From Notamacropus eugenii (lineage: Eukaryota > Chordata > Mammalia > Diprotodontia > Macropodidae), in contig NC_092877.1 in assembly GCF_028372415.1 (NCBI RefSeq), forward strand, positions 387,983,342-388,047,341: a stretch of DNA of 64,000 nucleotides. Direction: 5' to 3'. Of this stretch, positions 32,520-43,100 are shown piece after piece. The notes under the pieces were generated by a model, which saw only the letters and a program-made list of their open reading frames with translations, was not told where the DNA came from and made no database searches. Numbering within the stretch: position 1 is the first letter of the stretch; each line of letters opens with the position of its first letter. Both the position numbers and the translations under genes were made by a program.

Positions 32520-33510
32520 ATGCCCAGAAAAGGGGGGAAAAAATAAGACCATAGAAGGTTACTTTCTTGGGGAACAGGTGTCTCCCCCCATCCCTTTGGA
32601 TGAGGAAGAACAAGGCATACTGTCAGAGGAAGTCAAGGGCCCTCCCTCCAAAGGGGACTTAAACCTGGCTCAGGCAATAGAAGACCTTAAAAAACAAGTT
32701 AGCAGCTTACTAAAGGAGAACCAAAAAAACGCTGAGGAAAATAGCAGCTTTAAAAAGAGGCTAACTCAATTGGAAAAAGAGGTCCAAAAAGCCAACGAGG
32801 AGAAGGAGGGTTTAAAAAGCAGAATTAGCCAAATGGAGGAGAAGGTGCAAAAGCTCGCTGAACAAAATAATTCACTGAAAGAGAGTATTGAGTCCAGGGA
32901 AAAGAATGACTATGAGTTAAACCAAGAAGTTAGTAAACAAAACCAAAAATTTAAAAAAATAAAAGATGAGGTGAAAGAACTCATTGGAAAAACAACTGAC
33001 CTGGAAAATAGATCCAGGAGAAATAATTTAAAAATTATTGGGCTACCTGAAAGCCATGATCAAAAAAAGAGTCTAGACACTATCTTCCATGAAATTATCA
33101 AGGAAAACTGCCCTGATGTTATAGAATCAGAGGGCAAAATGGATATTGAAAGAATTCATCGTTCACCCCCTGAAAGAAACCCGAACAGAGAAACTCCTAG
33201 GAATATTGTGGCCAAATTTCAGAGTTCCCAGATCAAGGAGAAAACACTGCAAGCAGCTAGAAAGAAACAATTTGAGTATTGTGGAAATACAATCAGGATA
33301 ACACAGGATCTGGCAGCTTCAACATTAAGGGATCGAAGGGCTTGGAGTGAGATATTTCAGAAGTCAAAGGAACTGGGATTGAAGCCAAGAATCACCTACC
33401 CAGCAAATCTGAATATAATACTTCAAGGGAAAAAATGGACATTCAGCAATACAGACAAATTTGAAGATTTCATGTTGAGGAAAAGACCAGATCTGTATTT
33501 AAAAATGTGA
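32520..33510 (+). CDS. L1-type ORF1 protein of half-L1 #1 (open, start region shifted)
   Basis: L1 ORF1 proteins are trimeric RNA-binding chaperones that coat the element RNA. Here the frame is open from about 32540 to the stop at 33510. It has an N-terminal segment KTIEGYFLGEQ, a long heptad coiled coil (LTQLEKEVQKANEEKEGLKS, ISQMEEKVQKLAEQNN), an RRM-like domain (LENRSRRNNLKIIGLPESHD, IVAKFQSSQIKEKTLQAARK) and a C-terminal domain (GNTIRITQDLAASTLRDRRA, LGLKPRITYPANLNIILQGK). The expected start MPRKGG at 32520 runs into a stop nine codons on, because the A/G run after it is one base longer than in #2. No other ATG opens the main frame near the N-terminus. It is therefore a near-intact but probably disabled copy. 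Confidence 0.8.
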
Positions 33511-33741
33511 CTTCCCAAGACAAGAATCAAGAGAAGTATGAAAAGGTAAACGGGGGGAAAAAAAGAAAAATCATAAAAGACTCTCTAAAGCTGGACTGTT
33601 TATATTACTACATGAAAAGAAAATATTTTTAACTTGAATCTTTTCTCAGTATTTGGGTAGTTGGAGAGATTGTACAAACACACTCACACACATACACGTA
33701 GATAGAGAGTACAGGGTGTGTTATATCAGAAGAGATGATAT

Positions 33742-33742
33742 C

Positions 33743-33772
<30 letters not shown>
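33742..33772. repeat. (CA)n microsatellite in half-L1 3' region
   Basis: About 15 CA units. All four half-L1 copies carry a variable CA/ACAT tract at this same place (37325-37360, 43924-43946 as GT, 63315-63345), so it belongs to the family. Confidence 0.9.
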
Positions 33773-33774
<2 letters not shown>

Positions 33775-34359
33775 ATAATAAAATAAAATAAAAATTAAGG
33801 GGTGAAGGAGGAAAATTCCGGGAAGAGAAAGGGAGTAATGAAACGGGGCAGGCTATAACTCATAAAAGAGATAAGAAAAATCTTATTCAATAGAGGAGAA
33901 AAGGGAGAAGGGGAGAGGGGGGAAAAACAAAGCTACTCCCCCCACATGTGGCTGAAGGAAGGAATAACATGCTCACTAAATTTGATATGAAAACTCATAT
34001 CACACCACAGGAAAGTAGAAGAGGAGGTGACAAGTGGAGCGAAGGGAATGTTAGAAGGGAGGGCAAATGGGAGAAGGGAGTCACTAGAAATAAAGACTTT
34101 TGAGAAGGGACAAGGTCAATTATAGGGGGGAAAAATAAGGGGGATAGGGTAGGTCAGAGGGCAATATAATTAGTATTGCACAACATGACTACTATGGAAG
34201 TCTTTTGCAAAACAACACATGTTTAGTCTGTATTGAACTGCTTCCCTTCTTAGTGGGGCTGGGGAGGGAGGGGAGGAGGGAGAGAAGTCGGAATTCAAAG
34301 TAGTAGAAACGAATGTTGAGAATTTTTACTGCATATAATCGGGAAATACAGGGATATTA

Positions 34360-35408
34360 CAAGAATTGCAGGGATAGGGGTATGGAAATTTATCTTGTCC
34401 TGCAAGAAAAGAGAGAAGATGGGGATAGGAGAGGGGTGGGGTGTGATGGAGGGGAGGGTACATTGAGGGAAGGAGCAACCAGAATGCAAGGTATTAGGAA
34501 GTGGGGGGAGGGGGTGATGGGGAGAGAAAACTGGTCATGTTACAAAGTAAGGTAAAAGCAATTAGTATTAAAACAATAGACTGAATTAATTGCTGAGAAT
34601 AAATCAATGACATCTTTAGTTTGGAGAAAAGAATTTCAGTCTAACTTTTCAAGAGGAAGGTAACTTTGGATAAAATTTGGCATTGATGGAAAAGTCAAGG
34701 TTTTAATGGTAAATTAGATTTTATGATTGCCATTTAATCAGGAACTAGAACATGTATAGAAAGACATGTAAGCTCCTTAAGACTTGCCTCAAAAGATGTT
34801 CCTTAGCCAAAGTGAAACTATAATCATATTTGAAACCTGGTTATTGGAATTTGCCATTTTTAGATGCTATGGGACTACTAAGTGACTGTTCTTTTGAGTC
34901 TAACTCCAGGTATGGGAAGCAAGAAAGGCAATCCGAGCCTCCATTATATGATGCCAGTATGCTCATGAGATGCTGGTATGAACTGCATAGATGATCTCAA
35001 GGGAAGAGCAGCTGTTCAATATGGGCTAAGGTGGGATTCTCCTGACTCAACCACTGACACCTGGCAGACTTTAAGCCTGACTGAATGCAAGTGGACAATC
35101 TACTCTTGCCTGGAAAAGACACGAAGCTGGGGAGATATTGTTTCCCTGCAATGTCCCTACTCTTGGTGGCAATTTCCTATTGTCAAAAGGTTTGTAAGCT
35201 TAATACCAGATCTATTCAATTATAGATTATGGGTAGGGGAATATCCAAGATTGACTAAAATTAAGTTATCAGGCATAGGACTTTAGACCGACAACAATAA
35301 GTTAGGGTCCTTTAATTCTTAGTAATACTCTGGAGACAATTAGATCAAGAGATTGTGAAGTAAGCAACATAAATATTATCTGTGTCTCAGTTGGCTTATG
35401 TTTAAAAG
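34360..35408 (+). other. 3' extension of half-L1 #1, no coding similarity
   Basis: About 1 kb of sequence between the family-wide 3' UTR and the insertion of #2. It contains no recognised protein words and does not match the ends of #2 or #3. It continues at 38048-38139 to the poly(A) tail and the right target-site duplication, so it is part of the mobilised unit. The small frame at 34978-35286 is not recognisable. Confidence 0.55.
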
Positions 35409-35425
35409 AAAAAAATTATTTTGTG
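35409..35425. repeat. Left target-site duplication of half-L1 #2
   Basis: The 17-base word AAAAAAATTATTTTGTG occurs here and at 38031-38047, just outside the two ends of element #2. Confidence 0.85.
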
Positions 35426-38030
35426 TGGGCGGAGCCAAGATGGCGGAGTAGAAAGACGCACATACACATAGCTCCGAACCCACAACCCATAGAACATCTA
35501 CAGAAAAGTAACTCATAGCGAATTCTGCACCCAGAGGCCACAGAACATTGGAGCGAGGGAGATTTCTGTTCTGGAGAGACCTGCAAACCTCTCAAGGAGG
35601 GTCCTTCGCACTGCAGACTGGGCGCCGGGACTGGGAGCTGAGTACAGCCCTGCTGCGGCTGCGGTACTGAGAGGAAAAGATCCGAGCGGGCTTCAGGGAT
35701 GGAATCTCCAGCGGCCACGGGTCCCTCCACCCACAGGTGACAGGGGTCGGTGAGAGGGTCTCTTTGGCGGGTTGAGAGGGGAGTGGGGTGCCCCCATAAC
35801 TCAGGCCCCCTCGGGAGGCAACAGCAGAGAGACAGGAGCAGACCAGGGTTCCCCAAGCAGGCAGGAGCCCGGATCCATTGTTGAAGGTCTCTGCATAAAC
35901 CCCCTGAGGGAACTGAGCCAGTGAGATGGCCCTGCCCCGACCTGAGCACCTGAACTTAATCTCACACTGAATAGCAGCCCTGCCCCCGCCAAAAGCCCTG
36001 AGGCTGGGAAGCAGCATTTGAATCTCAGAGCCCAAGGGCTGGCTGGGAGGATCCGGAGGCGAAGTGGGTGTGAAGAGAATATTCAGAAGTCAAATCACTG
36101 GCTGGGAAAATGCCCAGAAAAGGGAAAAGAAATAAGACTATAGAAGGTTACTTTCTTGGGGAACAGGCATTTCCTCCCTTCCTTTCTGATGAGGGAGAAC
36201 AATGCTTACCATCAGGCAAAGACACAGAAGTCAAGGCCTCTATATCCCAGCCCACTCAATGGGCTCAGGCCATAGAAGGGCTCATAGAAAATCAAGTTAG
36301 AGAGGTGGAAGAAAAGCTGGGAAGAGAAATGAGAGACATGCAGTCAAAGCATGAACAGCAGATCAGCTCCCTGCTAAAGGAGACCTAAAAAAATGCTGAA
36401 GAAAATAACACCTTGAAAAATAGGCTAACTCAATTGGCAAAAGAGGTTCAAGAAGCCAATGAGGAGAAGAATGCTTTCAAAAGCAGAATTAGCCAGATGG
36501 AAAAGGAGATTCAAAAGCTCACTGAAGAAAATAATTCTTTCAAAATTAGAATGGAACAGATGGAGGCTAATGACTTTATGAGAAACCAAGAAATCACAAA
36601 ACAAAACCAAAAGAATGAAAAAATGGAAGATAATGTGAAATATCTCACTGGAAAAACAACTGACCTGGAAAATAGATCCAGGAGAGACAATTTAAAAATT
36701 ATGGGACTACCTGAAAGCCATAATCAAAAAAAGAGCCTAGACATCATCTTTCATGAAATTATCAAGGAAAACTGCCCTGACATTCTAGAACCAGAGGGCA
36801 AAATAAGTATTCAAGGAATCCACAGATCACCGCCTGAAAGAGATCCAAAAAGAGAAACTCCTAGGAACATTGTGGCCAAATTCCAGAGTTCCCAGATCAA
36901 GGAGAAAATATTGCAAGCAGCTAGAAAGAAACAATTCAAATACTGTGGAAATACAATCAGGATAACACAAGATCTAGCAGCTTCCACACTAAGGGATCAA
37001 AGTGCATGGAATAGGATATTCCAGAAGTCAAAGGAACTAGGACTAAAACCAAGAATCACCTACCCAGCAAAACTGAATATAATACTTCAGGGGAAAAATT
37101 GGTCTTTCAATGAAATAGAGGACTTTCAAGCATTCTTGATGAAAAGACCAGAGCTGAAAAGGAAATTTGACTTTCAAACACAAGAATGAAGAGAAGCATG
37201 AAAAGGTGAACAGCAAAGAGAAGTCATAAGGGACTTACTAAAGTTGAACTGTTTACATTCCTACATGGAAAGACAATATTTGTAACTCTTGAAACTATTC
37301 AGCATCTGGGTACAGGGTGGGATAACACACACACACATGCACATGCACATGCACACACACATAGAGACAGAGTGCACAGAGTGAACTGAAGAGGAGGGGA
37401 TCATATCTTAAAAAAAAAATGAAATCAAGCAGTGAGAGAGAAATATATTGGGAGGAGAAAGGGAGAAATGGAATGGGGCAAATTATCTCTCATAAAAGAG
37501 GCAAGCAAAAGACTTTTTAGTGAAGGGAAAAAGAAGGGAGGTGAGAGAAAAACATGAAGTTTACTCTCATCACATTCCACTAAAGGAAGGAATAAAATGC
37601 ACACTCATTTTGGTATGAAAACCTATCTTACAATACAGGAAAGTGGGGGATAAGGGGATAAGCAGGGTGGGGGGGATGATGGAAGGGAGGGCATGGGGAG
37701 GAGGGAGCAATTTGAGGTCAACACTCATGGGGAGGGTCAGGATCAAAAGAGAGAACAGAAGTAATGGGGGACAGGATAGGATGGAGGGAAATATAATTAG
37801 TTCTTACACAACACTACTATTATGGAAGTCATTTGCAAAACTACACAGATCTGGCCTATATTGAATTGCTTGCCTTCCAAAGAGAAGGGGTGGGGAGGGA
37901 GGGAGGGCAGATTGGCAGACGGCAATTAGAACGCTGGGTGTTTTGGGGTGGGGGGAGGGGACAAAAGGGGAGAAAATGTGGAACCCAAAATTTTGTGAAA
38001 ATGAATGTTAAAAGTTAAATAAATTAATAA
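35426..38030 (+). mobile_element. Half-L1 (HAL1-like) element #2, full length, nested in #1
   Basis: It starts TGGGCGGAGCCAAGATGGCG, the usual L1-type 5' end. A 5' UTR of about 680 bases is followed by ORF1 (36110-37189), about 0.84 kb of purine-rich 3' UTR, and the end AATGAATGTTAAAAGTTAAA with a poly(A) tail. The total is 2.6 kb. There is no ORF2. A 17-base target-site duplication and its nested place make it the youngest layer at this locus. Confidence 0.88.
36110..37189 (+). pseudogene. L1-type ORF1 of half-L1 #2, one internal stop
   Basis: It starts MPRKGKRNKTIEGYFLGEQ, the only one of the four copies whose start-proximal A/G run keeps frame. The coiled coil, RRM-like domain (LENRSRRDNLKIMGLPESHN) and C-terminal domain (GNTIRITQDLAASTLRDQSA, LGLKPRITYPAKLNIILQGK) follow, ending FDFQTQE. 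A single TAA at 36386-36388 replaces the glutamine of the ETQKNAEEN word seen in copy #3. Without it the protein would be 359 residues. Confidence 0.85.
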
Positions 38031-38139
38031 AAAAAAATTATTTTGTGGTCCATGTTGTAAATGCTTTAAGAAGAAGTATCACCTGACCAAAGTTTGAATT
38101 GCTTTATCTGTTATAAACTGTGTTAAAAAAAAAAGAAAG

Positions 38140-38151
38140 AAAGAAATTGTG
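38140..38151. repeat. Right target-site duplication of half-L1 #1
   Basis: AAAGAAATTGTG, the partner of 31835-31846, lying directly after the A-rich tail AAAAAAAAAAGAAAG. The old L1 relic resumes right behind it. Confidence 0.85.
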
Positions 38152-39735
38152 TAGGGAGAGATAAAAAAGAGCGATTATCTCATACAGATAAAGTATAAAA
38201 GGAAAAATTGATACAGAAGCTAGTGGGGGGAGGACAGATAGTAATGAAATCTTACTCTCATCAGGAATGGGTTAAAAGAGAACAATGTATATATCTAGAT
38301 GGATATAAAAGTCTTCTCAATTCAAAACGATATAAAAGCAAGAGCATAGGGTGGGGGAGAGGGTAAGGGAGGGACTTTTTGAAGGATGAGTAGGTTAAGG
38401 AATAGGAGGGGAAGGTAGCAGGTATAAGTGAAGTAGAGGAGTGAAGAGACTTAGGGTAAATAGGGTCAGAAGGAGAGTGAGGAAAAATAGGGAGGAGGAA
38501 AATAAAGAAGTAATTTTAGTTTAGAATGTGAATTGGACAAAGTTACCAGTAAAATGGAAATGGATAGCCCGCTAAAAATTTAAATTCAACAGTGTGTCGC
38601 TTTCAAAATATTATAAAAGTGAGAGATACATACAAAGATAAAATAAAGGACATGAGTAGAATTTAGTATGTAAAAAAAAAGCAGAGGCAGTGATCATGAT
38701 CTCAGACAAAGTTAAAGCTAAAATAGATTTAATCAAAATAGAAAAATAAAAAACTATACTATGTGTCAGCAATATTACTCAATATTCTTTTAGACCATTT
38801 CAAATACCTAGGCAGTATAAAATACCTGAGCATATACCTGCCAAAACAAACACAAGAATTATATAATATCAACAGAAAACACTTTTTATACAAATAAACT
38901 CAGATCTAAATGTTGAAGTAATATTTATTGTTCCTGGGTAGGCAGAGCCAACATAATTTCTAAAATGACAATTTTACCTAACTAATCTATTTATTCAATG
39001 TCATCCCAATTAAGTTACTAAAAAAATTATTTTACTGAGTTAGAAAAAATAACAAAGTTCATTTGAGAGAACAAAAGGCCAGGAACTTCAAAGAAACCAG
39101 GGGAAAAAGATGTAAGGAGGGAAATTCAGGACTATCAGACCTTAAATTATATTTTGAGGTGAGAGCATTGTGGATGTATAAAAAATGATTTTGATTATTT
39201 TAAATGAAAATTTTCTTGTATAAATAAAACCTATATAGCCAAGAATAGAAGGAATGCAGAAAATTGGGGGGAAACTTTCATAGACAATGTCTCAGATTGG
39301 CTGTGACTGGGCTGGAATGCTGCTGTGATGTAGGAAGCTGGTTGATTTAGAAAAACATGGAAAGACTTGGAAGAATGGAGGAAGATGCCCTCCACCTTCA
39401 GAGAAACAGATGACAAGTGGAAATAAGCCTGATCCGGTCTTGTCTATCTGTGTATGAGTGCATTTGTATGTATATATATATATTCATATTTATAGGTATC
39501 TGTGTGTGTGCTTAATTATAGCCTTTGTTAGGGTGGGGGGGAGAGAAGGAGAAAATAAAGTAAGAAGTGCACACCAGAGAACAAAAGAAAACCAACAAGG
39601 AAGCGAAGAAAAGCTGGATAGCTTGGAACAATATGTAATGTTTATTTCGCAGGCTTTCGTGAAAAGGAAGTTTATTGCTTTACATGGTCTGCTTTGTACA
39701 TGGCAATGCTTTTTTTTTTCTCATTGTGCTTTTAA
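38152..39735 (+). mobile_element. Old L1/half-L1 relic, right piece with ORF2 3' end
   Basis: This continues the relic at 31190. After about 0.6 kb without coding words come 'gtgatcatgatctcagacaaag' (about 38690), then ORF2 C-terminal words (FNVIPIKLLKKLF, REQKARNF, SDLKLYFEVRALWMY) at about 38970-39180. The L1-type 3' UTR ends near 39735. Most of ORF2 is absent between the ORF1 end and these words, which is also the layout known for half-L1 elements. It is heavily decayed. Confidence 0.65.
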
Positions 39736-39739
39736 GTTT

Positions 39740-40920
39740 AAATTTTAACATTTATTTTAAAACTTTCTTCTGGTTTTGTTGTGATTTCACCTTCGTCATT
39801 TGCTGTTTTATTGATTGGATTTTTTTTTCTTTTTTAATTAGGTTAGGAAAAGGTTTATCAACTTTACTAGTTTTCTCAAAGAACAGTTTTTAATTTTATT
39901 TATCATTTCTATGGGTTTTCTGATTTCTACTTCTTTTTCTCCTTTATTTTTTAATATGTCTTCTTTGTGCTTATTTGGGGTTTGTTTATTTGAATCCATA
40001 CTTTAAAAAAATCCGTATTTGATTCATTAATCATCTCTTTCTCTTTTGTTCATGAATATTTGCAAGGATACGATTTTTCCCCTGAGGACTGCTTTAACCA
40101 CAGAAACTTCAGTTTGTTGTTTCATCATCATTTTCTTTTACATAGTTATTAATTGTTACTATGTTTTTAGGATTTCATTTTTAAGTCTCTATTTGAGTCT
40201 GTATCTTTTGTTGGTGGTCCCTGAATCAATGACTATTTTCTTGCATTGGGGTCTGTAAAAGATACATTAACTACTTCTTTATTTTTGTATTTGTTTACAT
40301 TGTTCCCTACTACCTGATGAATTTTTATAAAAGACAAAGTGGTGTTAAGAAATATGCACGTTCTTGTGCAGTCCCATTTAGAAGATACCATATGTCTTTT
40401 TACTCGTTTCTTCAGCAATTTGTTCAGTTGCCATTTTCCTTTTTGTTTACCTTTCAGTTAGATATCCAAAAAGTGAGAGAGAGCTATTTGTCTCCTATCC
40501 CTGTTGCACTACTGTCTGTGTCTTCTTGTAGCCCAGATAATGTTTCCTTTATGAATTTGGACACTAAGGCATTTGAAGTGTATAAGTTTATTGCTGAAAT
40601 TGGTTTGTTATCTACGATTCTTTTTAGCACAATGCAGTGTATCCCTTTTTATTTTTTGAATGTTTGTTTTTACTTTGTCAGATAGCATTGCAACTCCTGC
40701 TTTTTTGGATTCATTTGACAAATAGCAAAATTTTCCCCATCCCCTCAGTTTTATTTTGTGTATGTTTTTGCTTTATAAATATGTTTCTCGTAAGCAATAG
40801 ATTGGAGGGAGTTGTTTTCTTATCCAGTCTATCACTCCTTTTTGTTTTGATAGATCGTTTAAGACATTCATACTTAAATTTATGAGTTAGGTTTATGTTT
40901 TTCCTACATCTGTCTCTAAT
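39740..40920 (-). mobile_element. L1 relic, antisense, 5' half of ORF2
   Basis: The + strand reads reverse-complement ORF2: 'ggaaaaggtttatcaacttt', 'caaagaacagttttta', 'ccctgaggactgctttaac', 'agccc agataatgtttcc'-like words and 'agatagcattgcaactcct'. No long frame is left. It appears to be the 3'-truncated left end of the L1 that continues to about 46.65 kb. Confidence 0.65.
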
Positions 40921-40924
40921 ATTA

Positions 40925-41045
40925 TTATGGGGGGGAGGATGGTAATTGGGGGTAAGTGACATGCCAAGGGTTATACTGCTATTAAGTGTCTGAGGCTGAA
41001 TTTGAGTTCAGGTCCTCCTGCCTCTGGGGCCAGTCCTCTACCTGC
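40925..41045 (-). repeat. Marsupial MIR-type SINE fragment
   Basis: The words 'aagtgacatgccaagggttat', 'ctgctattaagtgtctgag' and 'tgagttcaggtcctcctgcc' are the reverse complement of the SINE core and head. It sits between the ORF2 and inter-ORF parts of the antisense L1. Confidence 0.8.
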
Positions 41046-43100
41046 CCCTAAAATTATTTTTTCAAGTTATGATTCCCCCCTCACCCCCACTTCTGCTGTG
41101 GACACAGTACTAGGTTCCTTCAGTCACTTGACCTCAATGGTGTCATGGCAGGCCTGCTCTCACTGGCACTTTCCCTTGCCTGAGGTTCTGGCTTCTCTTT
41201 TGTTACTCCTTTCCTTTGGGGCTTTTGCTTATTAGTTCTTTCCCATCTCCCACTTTTTTTTTCTGGTTATTTATTCTTCCCCCTTTCCCCCTCCCAGTCC
41301 AGCAGATTTTCCCCTCCTTTTGCTCCCCTTAAGTGGTCCTCATGCAATCAAAACCTCCAGGGTGGGTGGTTCATTCTGTGTTCTCCCCTCCAAGTCATTT
41401 CTGCTGCTGCCTAGTAGAGCTTGTCCAAGGTTCCCTTTTTCCGTTGTGCCTCACTTCTAGAACAATGCCAATTATGGCAGGTGTCAGAGAGGACACTAAC
41501 CCATGGTGGGGCCTCTCCCCCTCCATGTTCCTGATTATACAGCTCACTACTGATCTATTTCCTCCCCTGGTTTCCTTTTTGCCCTGGTTTACCTCAAAAT
41601 TTTCTTTTTGGGTCCATGCTTTCTCATTCCTCCAGGTCAGGCTGCCGCAGGAATTACAACTCCCCACCTCCTGAAAGAGGATGTATAGACTTTCAAACAC
41701 CAAATTCTCCAGATCATACCCAACCCCAAGCCTTCACAGACTGGCTCACACAGAGGAGGATTCATCAGTGAAGTCCCCTCCCAGCACCAAAGCAAGGCTT
41801 CTTTCTTCCCTCCTCCCCTTTGCAGACCCTTCCCCCTCCTCCTTATCCATTCCTCTGTGGGTTCTTCTCTTTCTGAGACCAAAGGGGTCACCTTCCCCTC
41901 ATTGTATTGATTTGACCCAAGCACATCACACATTCCTTTCTCCTTCATGTGTTCTTCCATTTTGTAATGAAGCCCCACCAAAACAAAGTTGATTCATCTG
42001 TAAGCAGGGTGTTCCCAGTTCTCTCCATAATGTTCCATGCCCACCTCTTCCTGCTGACCTCTACTGGACTTCCACTTTTACCCCATCTCCTTGTGGATAT
42101 TTGGAAGGAAGCCTCTTCTTGGTCTCCTGTTGCTGTCCTCAGCTGCTGTGTTTATTAATTTCTCCTGCATTTCCATTTTTTGGAGTGTTTTAGGGGCAAA
42201 TAATCTCTTCAGGTCTGGTTTTCTTTCTAAAAATGTTTCAGATTCCTCTTTATAATGTCTATCTGCGTTCATTTGTAGTTAGGCTGAGATTTGCAGGAGA
42301 GGGCATCCTGGGCCACACCCTGGGCATCATTGCTCTTCGGAAAACAGTGTTCCAATCCTCCCAGCATTCTCTGGTGAGTGCAGAATAGTCTTGTGTCATT
42401 CAAATGCCCATTTCCTTTTTATTTGAAGGTGTTTTTCCAGATTGCTTGCATAACAGTGTTGTTTCTGAATTGAATTGTTCAGTTGAATGGCTCTGTGTAC
42501 TGGAGTTTGCAGTCTTGGGTTGTTGGGATTTGCCCCCCTCAATGGGATCTTTGAGTTTTTTCCATCAGTATTCCATTTTCTCTTTTCAGAAGTTCTGGAT
42601 GGTTTTTTTCTATTATTTCCTGGATGAGGGTGTTACGGGTTTTTGTCCTATTGTGTTCTTGGGGGAGCCTAGTGATCCTTGGGTTGTCTCTGCATGTCCT
42701 GTCTTTGACTTGCTAGTGAGCAGATGTTCTTTAAATGTTCTTGGTTTTTGCTCCCCTTCTTCTAGCTAGTCTTTCACATCTGTGTTTTGCATTCCTGATC
42801 GATTGTTCTCTCTCGTGCTTCTTTGGTGAGACTTGCCATCACAGATACCAGTTGTTTTTTATTCTGTCCATTATTTTTGCTGTGCTGGCCATGAATTCCG
42901 CTCTCATAATTCTTGTTTCTCTTTTGAATCTCTCAAGGACAGCATGCATGTTGTGGTTCCATGTTCAGTTCACATTCCACAGGATCCTCTGTCAAGTCAA
43001 GTGTTGGCTCATTTTCTTTTGTTTTCCAGTATTTGTTCATAGATGCCTGAACTCATTTACTAGATCTGGAGGCCACATTTCCTTCTGTTGTTAGTGTTTT
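41046..43100 (-). mobile_element. L1 relic, antisense, inter-ORF and ORF1 part
   Basis: The sequence is C/T-rich on the + strand. On the - strand a broken ORF1 C-terminal end can be read near 42080-42270 (RHYKEESETFLERKPDLKRLF, resembling the L1 ORF1 end), and upstream parts with many stops run to 43100. The L1 assignment of 41.05-42.0 kb is by position between ORF2 and ORF1 only and is weaker. It is interrupted at 43100 by half-L1 #3. Confidence 0.5.
43087..43100. repeat. Target-site duplication of half-L1 #3 (one side)
   Basis: The word TTGTTAGTGTTTTT is found here and again at about 45857-45870, flanking element #3. Confidence 0.75.

Larger units (their letters stand above)
31847..38139 (+). 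mobile_element. Half-L1 (HAL1-like) element #1, full length, split by #2
   Basis: The element begins with the L1-like 5' motif GGAGCCAAAGTGGCGGAGTAG. It has a GC-rich 5' UTR of about 670 bases and one long ORF1 (start codon region 32520, end 33510), then about 2 kb of non-coding 3' sequence and a poly(A) tail at about 38123-38139. It has no ORF2: no endonuclease or reverse transcriptase words appear anywhere in it. Element #2 is inserted at 35425. Without that insertion the length is about 3.7 kb. Matching 12-base duplications flank it. It must have depended on L1 enzymes in trans. Its 3' part beyond about 34360 does not match the end of #2 and #3. Confidence 0.85.

Noticed and set aside
34360-35408. 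LTR or retroviral remnant as the source of the extra 3' sequence of half-L1 #1
   Set aside because: No TG..CA ends, no paired copy, and no gag, pol or env words; it lies inside the half-L1 target-site duplications.
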